Assembly (NCBI GenBank): GCA_038373885.1
Contig: JAWZYV010019608.1
Location: forward strand, 657,461 to 721,460
DNA length: 64,000 bases
Origin: Cheiracanthium punctorium
Taxonomy: Eukaryota; Arthropoda; Arachnida; Araneae; Cheiracanthiidae
Direction: 5' to 3'
Part shown: positions 1-12,792 of the stretch, in pieces
Numbering within the stretch: the first letter of the stretch is position 1
How the letters are laid out: every line of letters begins with the position of its first letter
The notes under the pieces: generated by a model
Seen by the model: the letters and a program-made list of their open reading frames with translations, nothing else
Databases searched by the model: none
What the model was told of the DNA's origin: nothing
Position numbers and translations under genes: made by a program

Positions 1-1870
1 TACAAGAGAGTTAGTTTCTGAAGTTGATCTCTCAGAGAAGCATTCTAAGACTATTCTTTGTTATTTCCTTAAAAGACAAGTCTCCATGCAAATCATTTTT
101 AACACACCTTCAATTTGTATTTAAAATAAATTGTTATTGATACTATTTGATTATATACCGAATGTATTATAAACTATCATTGAAATAAATTATAATAATT
201 TCTGATGGATAGGGATGGGTGGCCCACTTATAGATCAGTGGTTTACTTAATGCTCCAGAAGTGAGCCTAAGGATCCCAGTTTTCTCAAAAAGATGGTCTT
301 ATGATGTTCCATAAAACCATTTTTTGCTTCAGTACTTCATTATGCCCAAACTAGAGCTTAAAATGGAAGGTAGAGCATTAACATTTATCATTAATAAAAA
401 AAGAATTGGCTGTTAAAAAAAATTTGTAAATGTCATGTAACTAGAATCTGTAAATAAAACATTTCATCTGTCATTTTTAGCGTATTTTTTATAGTGTATA
501 ATAATGTATTATTATTATTATTATTATATAACGACTTCATTCTATTTCCCTTAGCCATTTGACAAATTTAGATGGCCCGCTTTTGCTATGCCCACTTCTG
601 GTGCATAGAAGTGGCCTAAGTTTTATTTTATATATTAGTTATTTTGATATTTTACATAATTATTACTTTAAATATGAGTTTGAACAACCAAAAAAATATA
701 GGTTAACAAAACTTCTCTAAAGTTAAGATGATAATTGGGGAAATATTTTTAAGTGGTCCACTACTGGAGCATTTACCTTAATTCCAATGATATCTTATTC
801 TTGATTTGCCATCCATTATTCTACAAGCTTAACATTTTACGGGAAGGATTTTTTTTTTTTATCAACTCCCCTTCCAGATATGTCAATGACATTCTCTCAC
901 CTTAATTCACCAAAATGGGCAAAAGGTTAGAGATGATAGAGACATCTTTTCCCATGAAAAGTAAATCGTAATTGGGAAGCAGATTTTTTTTTTTTCTCAA
1001 TCTCTAGCTCTTCTTTTTTAAATATTTGGTTTTATTTCCGTTTCTTTTCTCCACCGAGTTGTGAAATATGTGGGCCTCTTCATGTTACGATACGGGGGAA
1101 TAAATTTTCCCCGCAAGTGTTGATTTAACGCGAGGCTTACAAAGAGGTTCTGTTGATATCTTCCTTGAATGTGATATAAGAGCCTCTGAAAATGAGAAGT
1201 GAGCATAAAAATGCATTGATGTTAACACATTTCTTTCGCCCCCATAGATTAAGAGGATGTATTTATTAAGCTTCCTTCTGTTTAGACGCGTTTGTGGGGG
1301 GAAACGCCACACAGCGGTTTTGTGTAAACGTGAAGTGTTTTCTCGGATAAAATTCTTCTGGTTTAAAACATAGTTATTTCCTTTTGTGGTAAAGTGTGAT
1401 TTTGTTAAGGTAAAGTTGGATTGAGTGCTTCCGGGCTGTTAGTCAGATCAGAGGTGACTTTAACGGAGCCGGAGTCAAAGAGTTCTCTGAACTGCCTGGT
1501 TGGTTACCACACAGTTAAAAGTGTTCGACAATAGTGTCCAATCTGGTTTAAAGAAAGAATTGTCGTATTGTACTGTAGAAAAATGTGCTGAAGACGTAAA
1601 AGAAACTTTGCTGATTTGTGTGATTTTGGAAAAGACTGACGAGCTAGTCACGTAACGAAAATGAAAAAAAAGCAATTTATTCTCAACCCTATCAGACCTG
1701 AGTCCACAGTGGATGATACGAAAGTTCCCTAGGTACAGTAATAACGCGTGAACATAAAATTGAAATTGTTCTGTGAAAAGATTCTAGAATGAATTTTTCG
1801 GATATCTCGTACGGGATCAGAGTTGGTTCAATCTTTGACGAGTATAAAAACTTCTTTTTGATGCAGTATT
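1..1870. other. AT-rich DNA without recognisable genes
   Basis: Only a weak inverted pair around TAATGCTCCAGAAGTG (about 250) and its counterpart (about 760) hints at a decayed MITE. The open frames are short and lack coding character. Confidence 0.4.
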
Positions 1871-1878
1871 ATATAAAT

Positions 1879-2099
1879 CAGGTATGGGCAACCTTTGGAG
1901 AGTTGCGGGCCAAATTTTGTGATGTCAACGAAGTCACGAGCATATTTTCGGATGTCAATGAAGTCGCGGGCCTTATAATTGTGATCTATTTATGCGATTT
2001 TAAATGGTTTATGTCGATTTTATATGGAGTTTTTGTTCCGTGGGCCGGAAAGCTGGGGCGGGTCACTTCCGGCCGGCTGGCTGGATGTGTCCATATGTC
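1879..2099 (+). mobile_element. hAT MITE (CAGGTATGGGCAACC), second copy
   Basis: Same family as 54039-54235 (CAGGTATGGGCAACCTTTGG, then GTTGCGGGCCAAA). ATATAAAT is duplicated exactly at 1871-1878 and 2100-2107. The 128-codon open frame across it (1789-2175) is MITE sequence, not a gene. Confidence 0.85.
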
Positions 2100-2683
2100 A
2101 TATAAATTATTACAAATCAAATATTTCCGGTCACGAAATTATTTCAAAAGCTTTCAGTCTCAAAACAATAAATAGGCACAAGACTGAAATCATCGAATGT
2201 GCCAAGTTTGGCACATGCCACCCCTGCTTTAAAACGTTGGGTCACGTTCAGAAAGTATAAGCGGTGATTAAAAAATAAATAACAGATACTTTACATAGCC
2301 TTACATGTTTTCTCTTCGTTTCTATTTGTCGCAAAGTCGTGGCTTCAGAGATTTTTTTTTTTTTTTTTCATATATCAATCCTTGCTTCAGAGTATGGGTC
2401 TTTGAATACGGTTTGTTTACAAGGAAGTGTGCTAGGTTAACTCATCCTACAGTATATACCTATTTAAGATTGAGTTGGAAAGGTTTTCATAATCGCTATG
2501 AAAATACGCTTTCATTTTTCCAAGTGTGAAACGTTTTCAAGGCGTTTCACTTTTTTCTATTACGGTATCTTTTTTTTTTTTTTTCTATTGCTCGTGCACT
2601 CTCAATATATTACTTGAACGTGCAAAGCAGCCCCGCAATTGACCGTAGTATTCCAGGTTATTACTCGTTAGGTTAGATATATG

Positions 2684-3481
2684 TAGACTTGCCAGACGTC
2701 CCGGTTTGACCGGGACAGTCCCGGTTTGCAGACAAAATCCCGGTGTCCCGGCCGGTTTACTTCACGTCCCGGTAAAAATTAAATTTGTTTATAGATGACA
2801 AAAAAATAATCAACTGTGAAAGATTATTTGGGATAATTAGTACTTTGTCATTTATTTGACTGTACTGCATAAAAAGTGAAGAAGAGTGATGGTCTGCTAA
2901 GAATTACTGTTCAAATTTTTATTCCTTATTCAAAGTGTTTCTTCTTACTTAATTAACTTATAAATATTAACATATAATAAATAAAATGTTTAAATTTATA
3001 TGCTTGTGTCATTTATTAATACCCCTGGTTTATGTTCCGAATCAGTAACCATTTATTCATAGCATTGAGAATAAAGTACCCTCTAAAACGCTCCAGAAAC
3101 CTCCAAGGGTGTGTAGTGTCGGGGTCGTCGCCTTCCCCGGGGGTCCGGTAATGTACCCTCGTGGAAAAAATGTAACTGCGGTGTTATGGCCAATTATCTG
3201 CTAGAGGGATCTAGGCCGAGAGAGGATTGACCTACATGGGGGTCTTTCTAAGGTATCCTAACCCGTACTTTCGCGAAATTTCGGAGAAAACCACGGAACA
3301 CTCCGAACGATTAGGTTGGCGAACGCGGCCTGGTTTTGAACCTGGCACCTTCCTGGCACGCGTTGAGAGCATAAACGCGTTATGTCATTTGTCGGGCAAA
3401 TGTATCCTTGATCTTGAATACCCGGGAGGCTGGGGGCATTCCGGTGTCCCGGTTGAACATTTCAGAAATCTGGAAAGCCTA
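2684..3481 (+). mobile_element. hAT-type element (TAGACTTGCCAGACG / TCTGGAAAGCCTA)
   Basis: The termini TAGACTTGCCAGACGT and (reverse complement) TAGGCTTTCCAGATTT are flanked by an exact 8-bp TSD GATATATG at 2676-2683 and 3482-3489. Both ends are rich in GTCCCGG words. A tRNA-like SINE is embedded at about 3300-3400. Related in end sequence to 62710-63478. Confidence 0.83.
3315..3400 (-). repeat. tRNA-derived SINE-like segment
   Basis: On the minus strand it reads GCTCTCAACGCGTGCCAGGA followed by AGGTGCCAGGTTCAAAACC, a B-box-like word (GGTTCAAAACC) spaced as in tRNA-derived SINEs. It does not fold as a complete tRNA by eye. Confidence 0.45.
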
Positions 3482-3489
3482 GATATATG

Positions 3490-6400
3490 TCATTTAACTT
3501 AAAATGATGGTACAGTACATATGTTTCCAAACTTTAAGGTTCATGTAACAGTATCCGAAAAGTATTAGATTTAAATCAAATCTGTGAATTCAGTGTACTG
3601 AGAATTCGAGAAAATAATTTAAAAAAATTTTCTTTAAAAAAAAACGACACTTAAGTTTAATAAACGTATAAGAATTTAAGAAATCATTATCATTATTTTA
3701 TAAAACATAAAAAATTGTCTGTTGCTTCTAAAACCAGTTGATAAGTAGTAGATAAAATGATAAAATATTTAATTTGTGTGTACGCTCTATTGCGCGACTG
3801 AAGAAAGCAGGCAGTAATATTTTGGGTGAAACACACGCAATCACACCGCGGGGAGAAAAACTTGTGAAATAATTACGGAAATAAAACGTGCATTAAATCC
3901 CTTCAATCTCTGAAAATTATTGAATGTTTTTATAAGCATTTTATTTGTATAATTAAATTAAACTGGAGCCTGTGTGTTTCATACAAAATATTTTTTACTT
4001 TGTAATTGTGGATTCTTGTGTAACTTTCTTTCCCGAAATTTATAGTTGTCTAAATTTAATCACAAACCAAGTCCTTCAATTATAACTTTCAGTTTGATTC
4101 TTGTATTTTAAATGATAGTGTGTGTTTATATAAATAACTTATTTTAATATAAAGCCTGTATGTTAAATGAATATTCAATTCTTGGCCGAAACATTAAGCT
4201 ATTTAAATTTTCTTTAAATAAATATACATCAGCACTTCTTCTTGACAGATAAAACCGGTTAAAATACGGTTTCAACTAGGCTAATTGACCCAACCCTAGG
4301 TCAAAAACCCATCCCAACCAAACGAAATCTTTATCGGTTGTGCTGAAAAAAGATTGATACGGGTTCTCGCCAAGCGTTACCTCTAAATCTATATCATAGA
4401 TCGAAGTATAAAAATGATAAATTTTGAGATTCTAATTATCTTGGGGGTATGCATCGTTAATTTTGTTGTTCTTTGACATCAATATACTATTTCTAGTGTT
4501 TCGGATTCTCCGGACATATTATATTGTGATGATACCCGGAATGTGATGACACAGCCTAAACAGCTATATATATATATATAATCCACAAGTCCTATGTGTC
4601 TTAATCTGTTATCTTACGTCTTTATCTGCTTTTGAATCCATCACTGGTAAATTACGCTCGTAACGCTGATAAAGATCTGTCACCAAATTTTTGTCATTTT
4701 CATTCTGTGCGGTGCATTTTTATTCTCAGAGGGTATAATCACCTTTGTTTCTCTCATTTTTTGTTTTATTTCTCGTTTGCTATATCCAGTTGGATATGTC
4801 TGTGAGGCGTTTCAATAAAACAGGCACATTTTAATATCTTTTGTGATTACCATATTATAAACTGATATAAAAAAATTAAAACCTTTGGAAATAATAATTT
4901 AAAAAATGTACACATTTTTCACTATTTTGATGCCAAACTGTTTAAATTAAATTAATTTATCAATGTATTGCGTATTAAAGCAAATCTACTTAAGGGCTAT
5001 CTGCCTAAGGAGAATTGTCTTGGGCGAAGGGCTTTCTAAGGGTTTTAACGCATATTCACGTTACATCTGGGGGAAAAAAAAAACATCCAAAATTCCAGAC
5101 CGTAAGATGGATGACCTTGTGATAGGCCCGAACCCGAGACCTTCACACTTCAGCCATCTACCATGTTAAGCTTCTTTATCTGCTAATCCACGGTGGGCCC
5201 AAAATAATTTAAAATGATGAATTTCTCAATAAAAAGTTTTGGAATTTAGATGGATCAGATTTTTGTAATTATTTCTGGGTGTATTATCATTTAAAAAATC
5301 CTTTTATTTATGCCGAATTTACTTGACATTAAGAATGAGCCAATAGATTGTCGAAGAAAAATACTTAAATATGTTAATACAAATTATGTGATACAATTTT
5401 AAGAAGCTACGGCCAAGAACGCACAGTTAAAGACAATAAACTACAGTATAAACGTAAGCAACATAAATTTCATACTGCATGAAAAGGTGGAAAAACATTA
5501 AACTAAATGAACAAAACCGCTAAGTTATCTTTGTGTTTATCTGTAAAGTATTTTACATTGTACTCCGGCTAAACAGAAAAAATTCTTGCGGTTTTTTACA
5601 TACGCAAGTTATAATCTGCACAAGCTGTACTTTGACGGTTTGTTATTAAATGCTTTTTTGCTGTAATCATTATCATCTTCCTAAACGCTATCATAATCAT
5701 TATGTTATTCCCCAACTTAAAATCATTATGTTGAACACCTTCGGCTCCTGTTAACTTCTGTCCCATGCCTTACTACCCCAGTTAACAACAAAAAACCACA
5801 AAGTAGGTGATAAATTGAAGGAGGCAGAGTCTTGATGAATTTTTCAGGCGAAGTTCGTTTGATGCAGCTTCAAGTATCTTGTTTGCTGTAATATTTCTTC
5901 CCTGTGGTTTCTTTGGTCCTAATACAGGGTGTGTCACAATTCCCTCCCGGGTTTGCAAGGCTTATAAAAAAAAAAATACATTTTATCAATACAGCAACAG
6001 AGTTGACTTTAAAGGAGAAAGAAATTTTGCAAGTTTTATTTCACCTAAGTCCAATATGTGAACCTTTCGAGGCAGCGGCGGATTAATGGAACTTTGTGGA
6101 GGTAGGGGTAATTAACCAAAACACTGAATTCATGGATATCAAGTACTCAAATAAACTTCCTGACCTAAAACTGAAAGATGCACACCAATAAGCATAGCCG
6201 AGAAAAAATACAGAATTTGTAATTTCGTGTGTAGCTTTATCGTGTGTAGCATTTACAGCAAGTAAATAAATATAGCTATAATGCAGTTTTCATATTATGG
6301 AAACGTATTACATTAAAATCTTAATTAATTAATCAAATTTACTTAATTAGAGTCAGTAGCAGCAGTGGGAGAGGGGGGGCATGTCAAGACATACAATTTA

Positions 6401-7257
6401 GTAATTAGACAAATTTGAAAGACCTGCAATTATTTTTTGTTCAGGGCCTCGAAATTCGTTCCGCCAAGAGCCGCTAAAACGCTAAGTACGTCCCTGCATT
6501 GCAGTGCCGCAATCGAACCAAAAATCTGAAATTATGTAATAAAAAACTTAGTACATTTCTTGCCTTAGATCAATCTTAGTATTTTCACCCTTCGCCCATA
6601 TACTCTGAAAATTTGTCCAACGAAACTATTTTTTAAGCCGGAAGTCGAACGTCGCGTGCCTCCCAGAATGCAAATGAAGATGCTTATAAAGGAGGGCCTG
6701 TCTTTTATTTTCTACTTGCGTAATCACTTACGTACCTGTACGCATACATGACGACAAGGACAGGTTCGCACGACTTTAATAATGTGCGTTGTGAGAGTCA
6801 TCTTAGCCGATTGGAATTTATACACAAGTCGGGTTTGTCTTAGGCCCGGAGTAAAATGTCCGAACCGTAATAAAATAACAACAATAATAAAGGCGTGAGT
6901 AATGCAGATGATTTATCTCAATAAAAATTTTCTTCTTCGTTATTCGGTATTTCTTATGCAGACCGGAGGCGATGCTATGAATAACAGCTGCCGTCCAGAG
7001 CGACTGTTTGGCTTGAGAAGGAAAAAATTAAAAATAACCAAGATGTATAGTCTCTAGCTCTGGGCTGAATTATATTATAGTCTTGTCGTCGAATATCTCT
7101 GTTAGGTGTGTAGTTAAAAACAAAAATACGTGGAACGAGTCGTTTGACTAACTGTGAGGCTTGTGAACGTTTCTCAAAATTCTTTGGAAAGGTTAAGGTT
7201 ATGCAGTGTACAGATTTTTTTTTTATCCCATCCCCCCCATTCCGGACACTGAGGCCG
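3490..7257. other. AT-rich DNA with MITE fragments
   Basis: A short TA microsatellite (4562-4580), the SINE-like piece at 5125, a mariner-like end (ACAGGGTGTGTCACAATTCC at about 5923) and a hAT-like end (CAGCGGCGGATTAATGG at 6073) without partners. No gene seen. Confidence 0.4.
5125..5200 (-). repeat. tRNA-derived SINE-like segment
   Basis: On the minus strand GGTAGATGGCTGAAGTGTGA then AGGTCTCGGGTTCGGGCC, with a B-box-like GGGTTCGGGCC. The same words occur on the plus strand at 24478-24520. Confidence 0.5.
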
Positions 7258-8470
7258 CAGACAGCACAGCAAACTTGCAGCAAGCTTGATTTATCAAGTC
7301 AATAAACTTGAATTTAGCTTGAAAATTTCAAGCGTGTAAGCTTAATGCAAGCTTGAATCAAGTGTTCTAGTTTACACTTGCCCAACTTGCATTAAGCTTG
7401 ACATAGCAAGCTTGAATCAGGCTTGACATAGCAAGCTTAAAAAGTTTTTCTAAATACACGGGGCGCCCGCTGGCGAACGCGCCCCCCATACTTTATTTTT
7501 CAGCGCATTTCCCCCCCTCTATGCTAAAATTTTAAGTTATTTTAATCTGTTCCATCAAACGTCGGCGGCTGGGTTCGATCCCGGGAACTTTAGGCTGGAA
7601 GGACCGCGTGCTAACCGTTCGGCCATTATGCCTCGGGCAGTTGTGACTAAAGTTTGAAGTGACTGTTGTCATGGCAGATCGATAAGTATGGGCGATGCTG
7701 ATAAGTTTCTTTTATTTTTCCATGGGATGAATCAAAATTTAAATAATGTTATGTGTGATTTATAGACTCTACTAATAGGGAAATAAGCATAATATAAACT
7801 TAAAAGCAGGAAACGTTTTAAAACTTTCAATATCGCAACACTCATCGTTGAGCAATACTGCTGGCCAAAATCGAGACAAATGACTGATTTTGAAATCAAT
7901 TTCGTAGTATGATTGTATTTTATTTTGAAGAATTTCCATATTTGGAAATATAGAATCTTTTATTTTTTTTTAATTCTATGGTCAAGTACATTTATGACTG
8001 ATTAATTATTTTGTGGAGGCCGGATTACGCCTCTTTCTACCACCTATAAAGTAAAGTATATTAACTAACTAAATTGTGTTAATTATATTAAAATTTATTT
8101 TTATGGCTAATTAATTAGTCAATGGAATTACTAATCTTATTAGATGTAAATAAAACTAAAACTCCCCTCGTGTTATAATAAAATAAAACACAACTTTTAC
8201 GAACTTTTCTTTATTGAGCAAATTTGAGAAACGCTAAGACAATTAATGTCCATTCTCTTTCACAGATGGCGCCATCAACGCACGCTTTCGAAAGGAAAAA
8301 TCAAGCGAGTATCAATTGTCAAGCTTAAATCAAGCTGTATTTAAGCTTGACAATTCAACTTGACTTCTGCAAGCTTGCTGCCAGCTTAAAATGAGTTGAA
8401 CTGTCAAACTTGTATTAATACGTCAAATTCAAAGAAATGTCAAGCTTGATTTAAGCTTATGTGCTGTCTG
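7258..8470. mobile_element. TIR element with subterminal AAGCTTG repeats
   Basis: The termini are CAGACAGCACA at 7258-7268 and its exact reverse complement at 8460-8470; similarity continues inward for about 20 bases. Both subterminal regions (7270-7445 and 8310-8460) are filled with about a dozen copies of AAGCTTG/CAAGCTT in both orientations, often within GCTTGAnnCAAGC. A tRNA-like SINE lies inside. No TSD or transposase was found; the superfamily is not assignable. Confidence 0.6.
7562..7635 (-). repeat. tRNA-derived SINE-like segment
   Basis: On the minus strand TGGCCGAACGGTTAGCACGC (A-box-like) precedes CGGGATCGAACCC (B-box-like). Spacing is close to a tRNA with a long variable arm. It is nested in the AAGCTTG element. 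Confidence 0.5.
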
Positions 8471-10428
8471 GGGGAGATGTCGAGATGCAGAGTCTGGTCT
8501 CGCGCCAGATTTCTCGTGAGAATTTCTCGTCTCGCATAAATTTACGATACGATTTACTTTTGAATCAGAATATCATTGCTGCATTTGAGGAGGTATGCCA
8601 TCCTGAGATGAGAGGGTACACTTTGCCTGAAGCCTCTACCGTTTAACTTGCGTCTCCTTTGTTATCGTTCCTGGTATACTATCAGCACTCCACACATAAA
8701 CACGAAACATTTAAAATTAGGACAGCACGAGGGATATGCAAAACACCCAAAAGAGAGGATAAAGAAAGAAACGGGGGAAAAAAAGAAAGAAAACACAGAA
8801 GAGTAGAAGTAAACAGAGGAAAGGCGGTACGGTATGTCCAAAGACTGACCCTATTTACCCTATTTAGATGGGGCTCAGGGGCACTAACTTTGGGGGCCCC
8901 CTTTACTGTCACAAGGATTTTAAGCCATTTTTGACCGCTGTTGAATTTTCGCAACACAAAGCTTTTTTTAAGATTTCCAAAATTGAATTTTAAAATTACT
9001 TACATATGTTTGAGCAAGATTATACATTTAAAAATTGTTTTTAATTTAATACTTGTTGCATCATAATCCATTTGCATCATTAGGTTATATCTACACTAAG
9101 TCAAGGATAACTATTATATGACATGCGCGTCAAGTTTCGTAGAAAATTTTCCAGAACCGACAAAATATTTGTAATTTTCGTTTCTTCTTTAAAACATAAA
9201 ACACAAAGCACTAGTATTGTACTAGTACATAATTACATTTCAGTTAACTGTAGTTTTTGTACTTTGATCAAATCGTATGTATCACCCCAAAAATATGTCT
9301 GTAACTTGATCTAGTGATAGATAGGGTTATTACAGGGGATACTAGGGATATTACAGGGGAAATTCAGATTTTCCCCCCCAATTACTATTTCAGTACATAT
9401 TAATTTATAATCGAGGTATGTGGGCCCCCCCTTTTTCTTCAGGGTCACCGGGCTACTGCCCCGCTTGCCCGTGTGATAATCGGGCTCTGGGTATATCAGA
9501 GAGATTAGATGTAGAGCAACTTGCATTTGCATTGATGCCTAGTCTGAGTAGTGTGATTCTCGATCATATATTTATCCCCAACGTCCCCAACACGTGGTTG
9601 AAATATCCTTCTACCGATATTATCCTCAATCCTCAAACTTTCCCAGACGCAGTGGCATAGCGAAAGGGGGAGGGGGCAGAGGGGGCGTCCAGCTGGGAAG
9701 GGCAACTTTCTAGGGGCGCAGTTAAATCCCTATTATTGAGAAACAACCCTGGTCGCAAGTCTTCTCTGTTGTCTGTTCTTTTTGATGGCGTGAATGAATG
9801 AGTTAAACCCGATTTCCCGATTAAATATGAAGCCCATATCTCATACACTAAAATGAAAGGGGGAACAAGCTGGCTTCACGATAATTATCCCGTCCCCAAT
9901 TGAAAGTTTTATGAATTCACTATTGCGTACATTGGGTCCCCTTAATTAGATAAAAATTTTTATTTGCGCAACATGTCCTAAGTTCTATATCATTTCTAAC
10001 AAAATTCAAAGCTTTATATAATTTCAAAAGCAAACGAAACTCCCATCAACCATACATATTACAATTACGCAGTTCCGGAAATAAATAAATAAAAACAAAT
10101 ATTTTTTTTCGGTGTCATGTCACATTAATATATGGATTAAATCTGAATTTTTATTACTTCAAATGCACGTATGAGTTAATATGGTAACTAATATATGTAC
10201 TAAGATGGTAATATGTAACTAATTGTTGTTATTAATATCAATTTTCAATAAAATTGTATTAGTGCTACTAAAAATGTGGTAACAAAATCGCGGTCCTTAA
10301 TTTTTGTGAGACTCGCGAGACGAGACGAGACAGCCCTGTTTTTCGTCTCGCATCCATTTCTAATGGTAGCTATTTTTTCTGCTTCAAAACTGGGGTGCGA
10401 CTTTTATGGGAGGACGACTATTACGCGA
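8471..10428. other. Possible decayed hAT region
   Basis: GTCGAGATGCAGAGTCTGG near 8478 and TCGTCTCGCATCCATTTCTA near 10345 share CGAGAC arrays in opposite orientation and may be ends of one decayed element. A CAGTGGCATAGCGAAAGG end lies at 9650 without a partner. No gene seen. Confidence 0.3.
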
Positions 10429-11683
10429 TTAACCCTCTGGCTGATCATCCCGCGATTTCCACGGGCAACTCAAATGTAGCAAAATTTGCTCATCCCGCGA
10501 TTTTCGCGGGTGTTTTTCTTCCTGTGTTGCGGAGAGCAACCCCGCATTTTCACCGTTTAACCAGTGAAATAAATTAGATACAGTGTTAGACGTTAAATTT
10601 AGGTTTTGGCCAACACATGTCGTTAGTCGCCCACTCAATCGAGGCATTTGAAGGTAATACTCGGTATGTAATGCTCTAACTTCACTAGTTTGCCGCTAGG
10701 GGTCGCAAACCGGGATACCGAATTTATTAATTTTATGTTTTATGAGAATTAATTAGAAGTGCATTTTTTTGGTTCGTTTTGTTTATGTTGCGACTGTTGT
10801 GAGATGTTTAAGTTTGATAAACATTTTATTTTTTGAACTGATTCCTAGTGGGAATCCTACTTCCTAGTCAAACACTACATTTAATTAAAGTATTTGAACT
10901 AGTTAACCTAAGTTATTTTAATAAAGGAATAAACGGGCATTTAGTATTAGTAAATTATTGCGAAGAACTAACTGATTCATTACCAACATATCAAATATAA
11001 TAAACCTTGTGTCAATGAATATTTTGTTTTATTTAGAAGATAAATTCATTTAGGTTAGGTACCTACTTACTATTCTTCCGCAAACTAACTTTATAATACT
11101 AAATTTGCTAACTTTAGCTTAATCCCGGAAATATCGAAAATACCGGATTATCGGTATTGGTCTGGAGCCAATACCGAAAATACCGGTTTTGCTTAAATGA
11201 TTCGGTATTGCGAATTGCGACCCCTATTTGCCACCTTGTCTAATCAGAAATGGCTGGTAGAAATCGGATTATTATTATAGTCTATACCGGATGATATATG
11301 AGATTCTGAAAGAGATTTTAGTTTTGATAGCGATAGTGAGTTAGATTTTTTGCACTCCTCCTCAGACGGCGATGAATCTGACCATGATTCAATAAACCTG
11401 CAAAGCGTTAGGCGGTGGTGCATTTTCTTGTATTATGTGATAAACGGAAATTAATTGTAATTCAATTGAAATTAAAAAAAAAAATTATGTAATAACATCT
11501 GAAATTGTCATTACATAAAAGCTTAGTTTCTCATGATAAAAATCTCTATTAAAAATCTTTTCTAGAAAGAAAAAATGCACATTTCAATTCTCCAATGTAT
11601 AGATTTGGAATATGAAAAAAAAAAAAAAATTACACAATTTTTGAAGCGATTTTGGTCCAAAAATTGAGCAGTCAGAGGGTTAT
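10429..11683 (+). mobile_element. piggyBac-type element relic, split by a hAT element
   Basis: TTAA then CCCTCTGGCTG at 10429-10443; at the right CAGTCAGAGGG then TTAT (11670-11683), a one-base-decayed TTAA. 11302-11400 reads in one frame as an acidic serine/aspartate run (DSERDFSFDSDSELDF, then SSSDGDESDHDS), like the N-terminus of piggyBac transposases. The catalytic domain is absent. A hAT element at 10697-11226 interrupts it. Confidence 0.6.
10697..11226 (+). mobile_element. hAT-type element (TAGGGGTCGCAA)
   Basis: TAGGGGTCGCAAACCGGG at the left and GCGAATTGCGACCCCTA at the right; the TSD TTTGCCGC/TTTGCCAC (10689-10696, 11227-11234) matches 7 of 8. Repeated GGTATT/AATACCG words lie inside both ends. 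Non-coding. Confidence 0.8.
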
Positions 11684-11886
11684 ACACGGTAAAACTTTTC
11701 AGCGCATTTCTCTTTAGGTGTGTCAATTTAGAAAGTTTTCAATTAATTTTACTTTTCAACTTGAAGTAGTCGAGTTAAATTTGCTCGTTTGTTTGTGGTT
11801 ACGGCAACGCCTAGCCGATCTGACTAGGATTGGGGGTGCCTCCGTAGGAGGGACTTTCTACCAGGGCCTAGTCGAGTTGAAAATGG

Positions 11887-12292
11887 TTAACCCTTTAACG
11901 CGCAGTGATCCCGCTCTGGGAACACCCAACTCTGACGTTTTGACTGTTGCCAGTCACGAAGAATAGATTGGATTGCTATAAAAATAGTGGCGGGTGACAT
12001 AGCTCCACGAAAGTCCTTTACTTTTTAGCACGTCCTCTCCCGTAAAAAAATGGTCGCGATTATTTTTAACAACACTGACATCTGCTGAAACATGGAAGAA
12101 AGCGAGAACAGCTGAATAGATGGCCCAATGCTGAAAAAAGGGCAGCCGTTGCCATCGCTCGACTTAACGACCAGCAAGATGGCGGACGATGGAAACGTTC
12201 ATCGCGTGCCACAGATCTAGAGACCCTTTTTTGACACAGCTGGCTGTGTGCTTATTTCAGCACTAGGAAAGGGTTGCGCCTCAAAGGGTTAA
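11887..12292 (+). mobile_element. TTAA MITE (piggyBac-type), copy A
   Basis: Flanked by TTAA on both sides. Left end CCCTTTAACGCGCAGTG, right end GGTTGCGCCTCAAAGGG. The shared outer CCCTTT and TTAA target point to the piggyBac superfamily. It contains the family's CAAGATGGCGGACGATCG and CCAATGCTGAAAAAAGGGC words. Confidence 0.8.
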
Positions 12293-12295
12293 AAT

Positions 12296-12757
12296 CATAG
12301 GCGCACCCACGGAGGGGGCTATGGGGGGCTGAAGCCCCCCCTAAAGGTGGGAAATTAGAAGTGAAAAGTATTGAAAATTGAAAATTGTCACTAATGAGTT
12401 AAATGTTTTCTTTTTAAAAATTGTCTTCAAATTATTTCTAAAATACTTTTTACCAAAAAAAGATGTTAGTTTTTAAATAAAAACGTGACAAACTGTTAGT
12501 TTTTAAATAAAAACTTACAGTTAGAGCATGAAACACAGTTAAACTTGGTTACAACATCACTGAAAAAATCAAACAATTATTTGATTCTAAAATGAGTTAC
12601 ATTGCTCGTGGGGTTGTGTTCTACTGGCACGTCGACTGGCACAGAATATTTTGACGTTATAAGAGAGTTATAACCATAATCGAGGTCACGATAACCGAGT
12701 TCAGCAGTATTTAGTGGCCTAGCCCCCCCCTAAACTAAAATCCTGGGTGCGCCACTG
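12296..12757 (+). mobile_element. hAT MITE (GGCGCACCCA family)
   Basis: CATAGGCGCACCCACGG to TGGGTGCGCCACTG. The TSD GTTAAAAT/GTTAAAAG (12288-12295, 12758-12765) matches 7 of 8 and overlaps the TTAA of copy A, so it inserted exactly at that MITE's end. Confidence 0.85.
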
Positions 12758-12792
12758 GTTAAAAGCATGCAAGTTTGGGAGAGTGCTTCCAG

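Noticed and set aside
1789..2175. 128-codon open frame
   Set aside because: It runs across a hAT MITE (1879-2099) and its flanks; the protein is low-complexity and has no recognisable family.
7562..7635. Possible functional tRNA gene
   Set aside because: A- and B-box-like words are present but a full cloverleaf with paired acceptor stem is not; treated as a tRNA-derived SINE.
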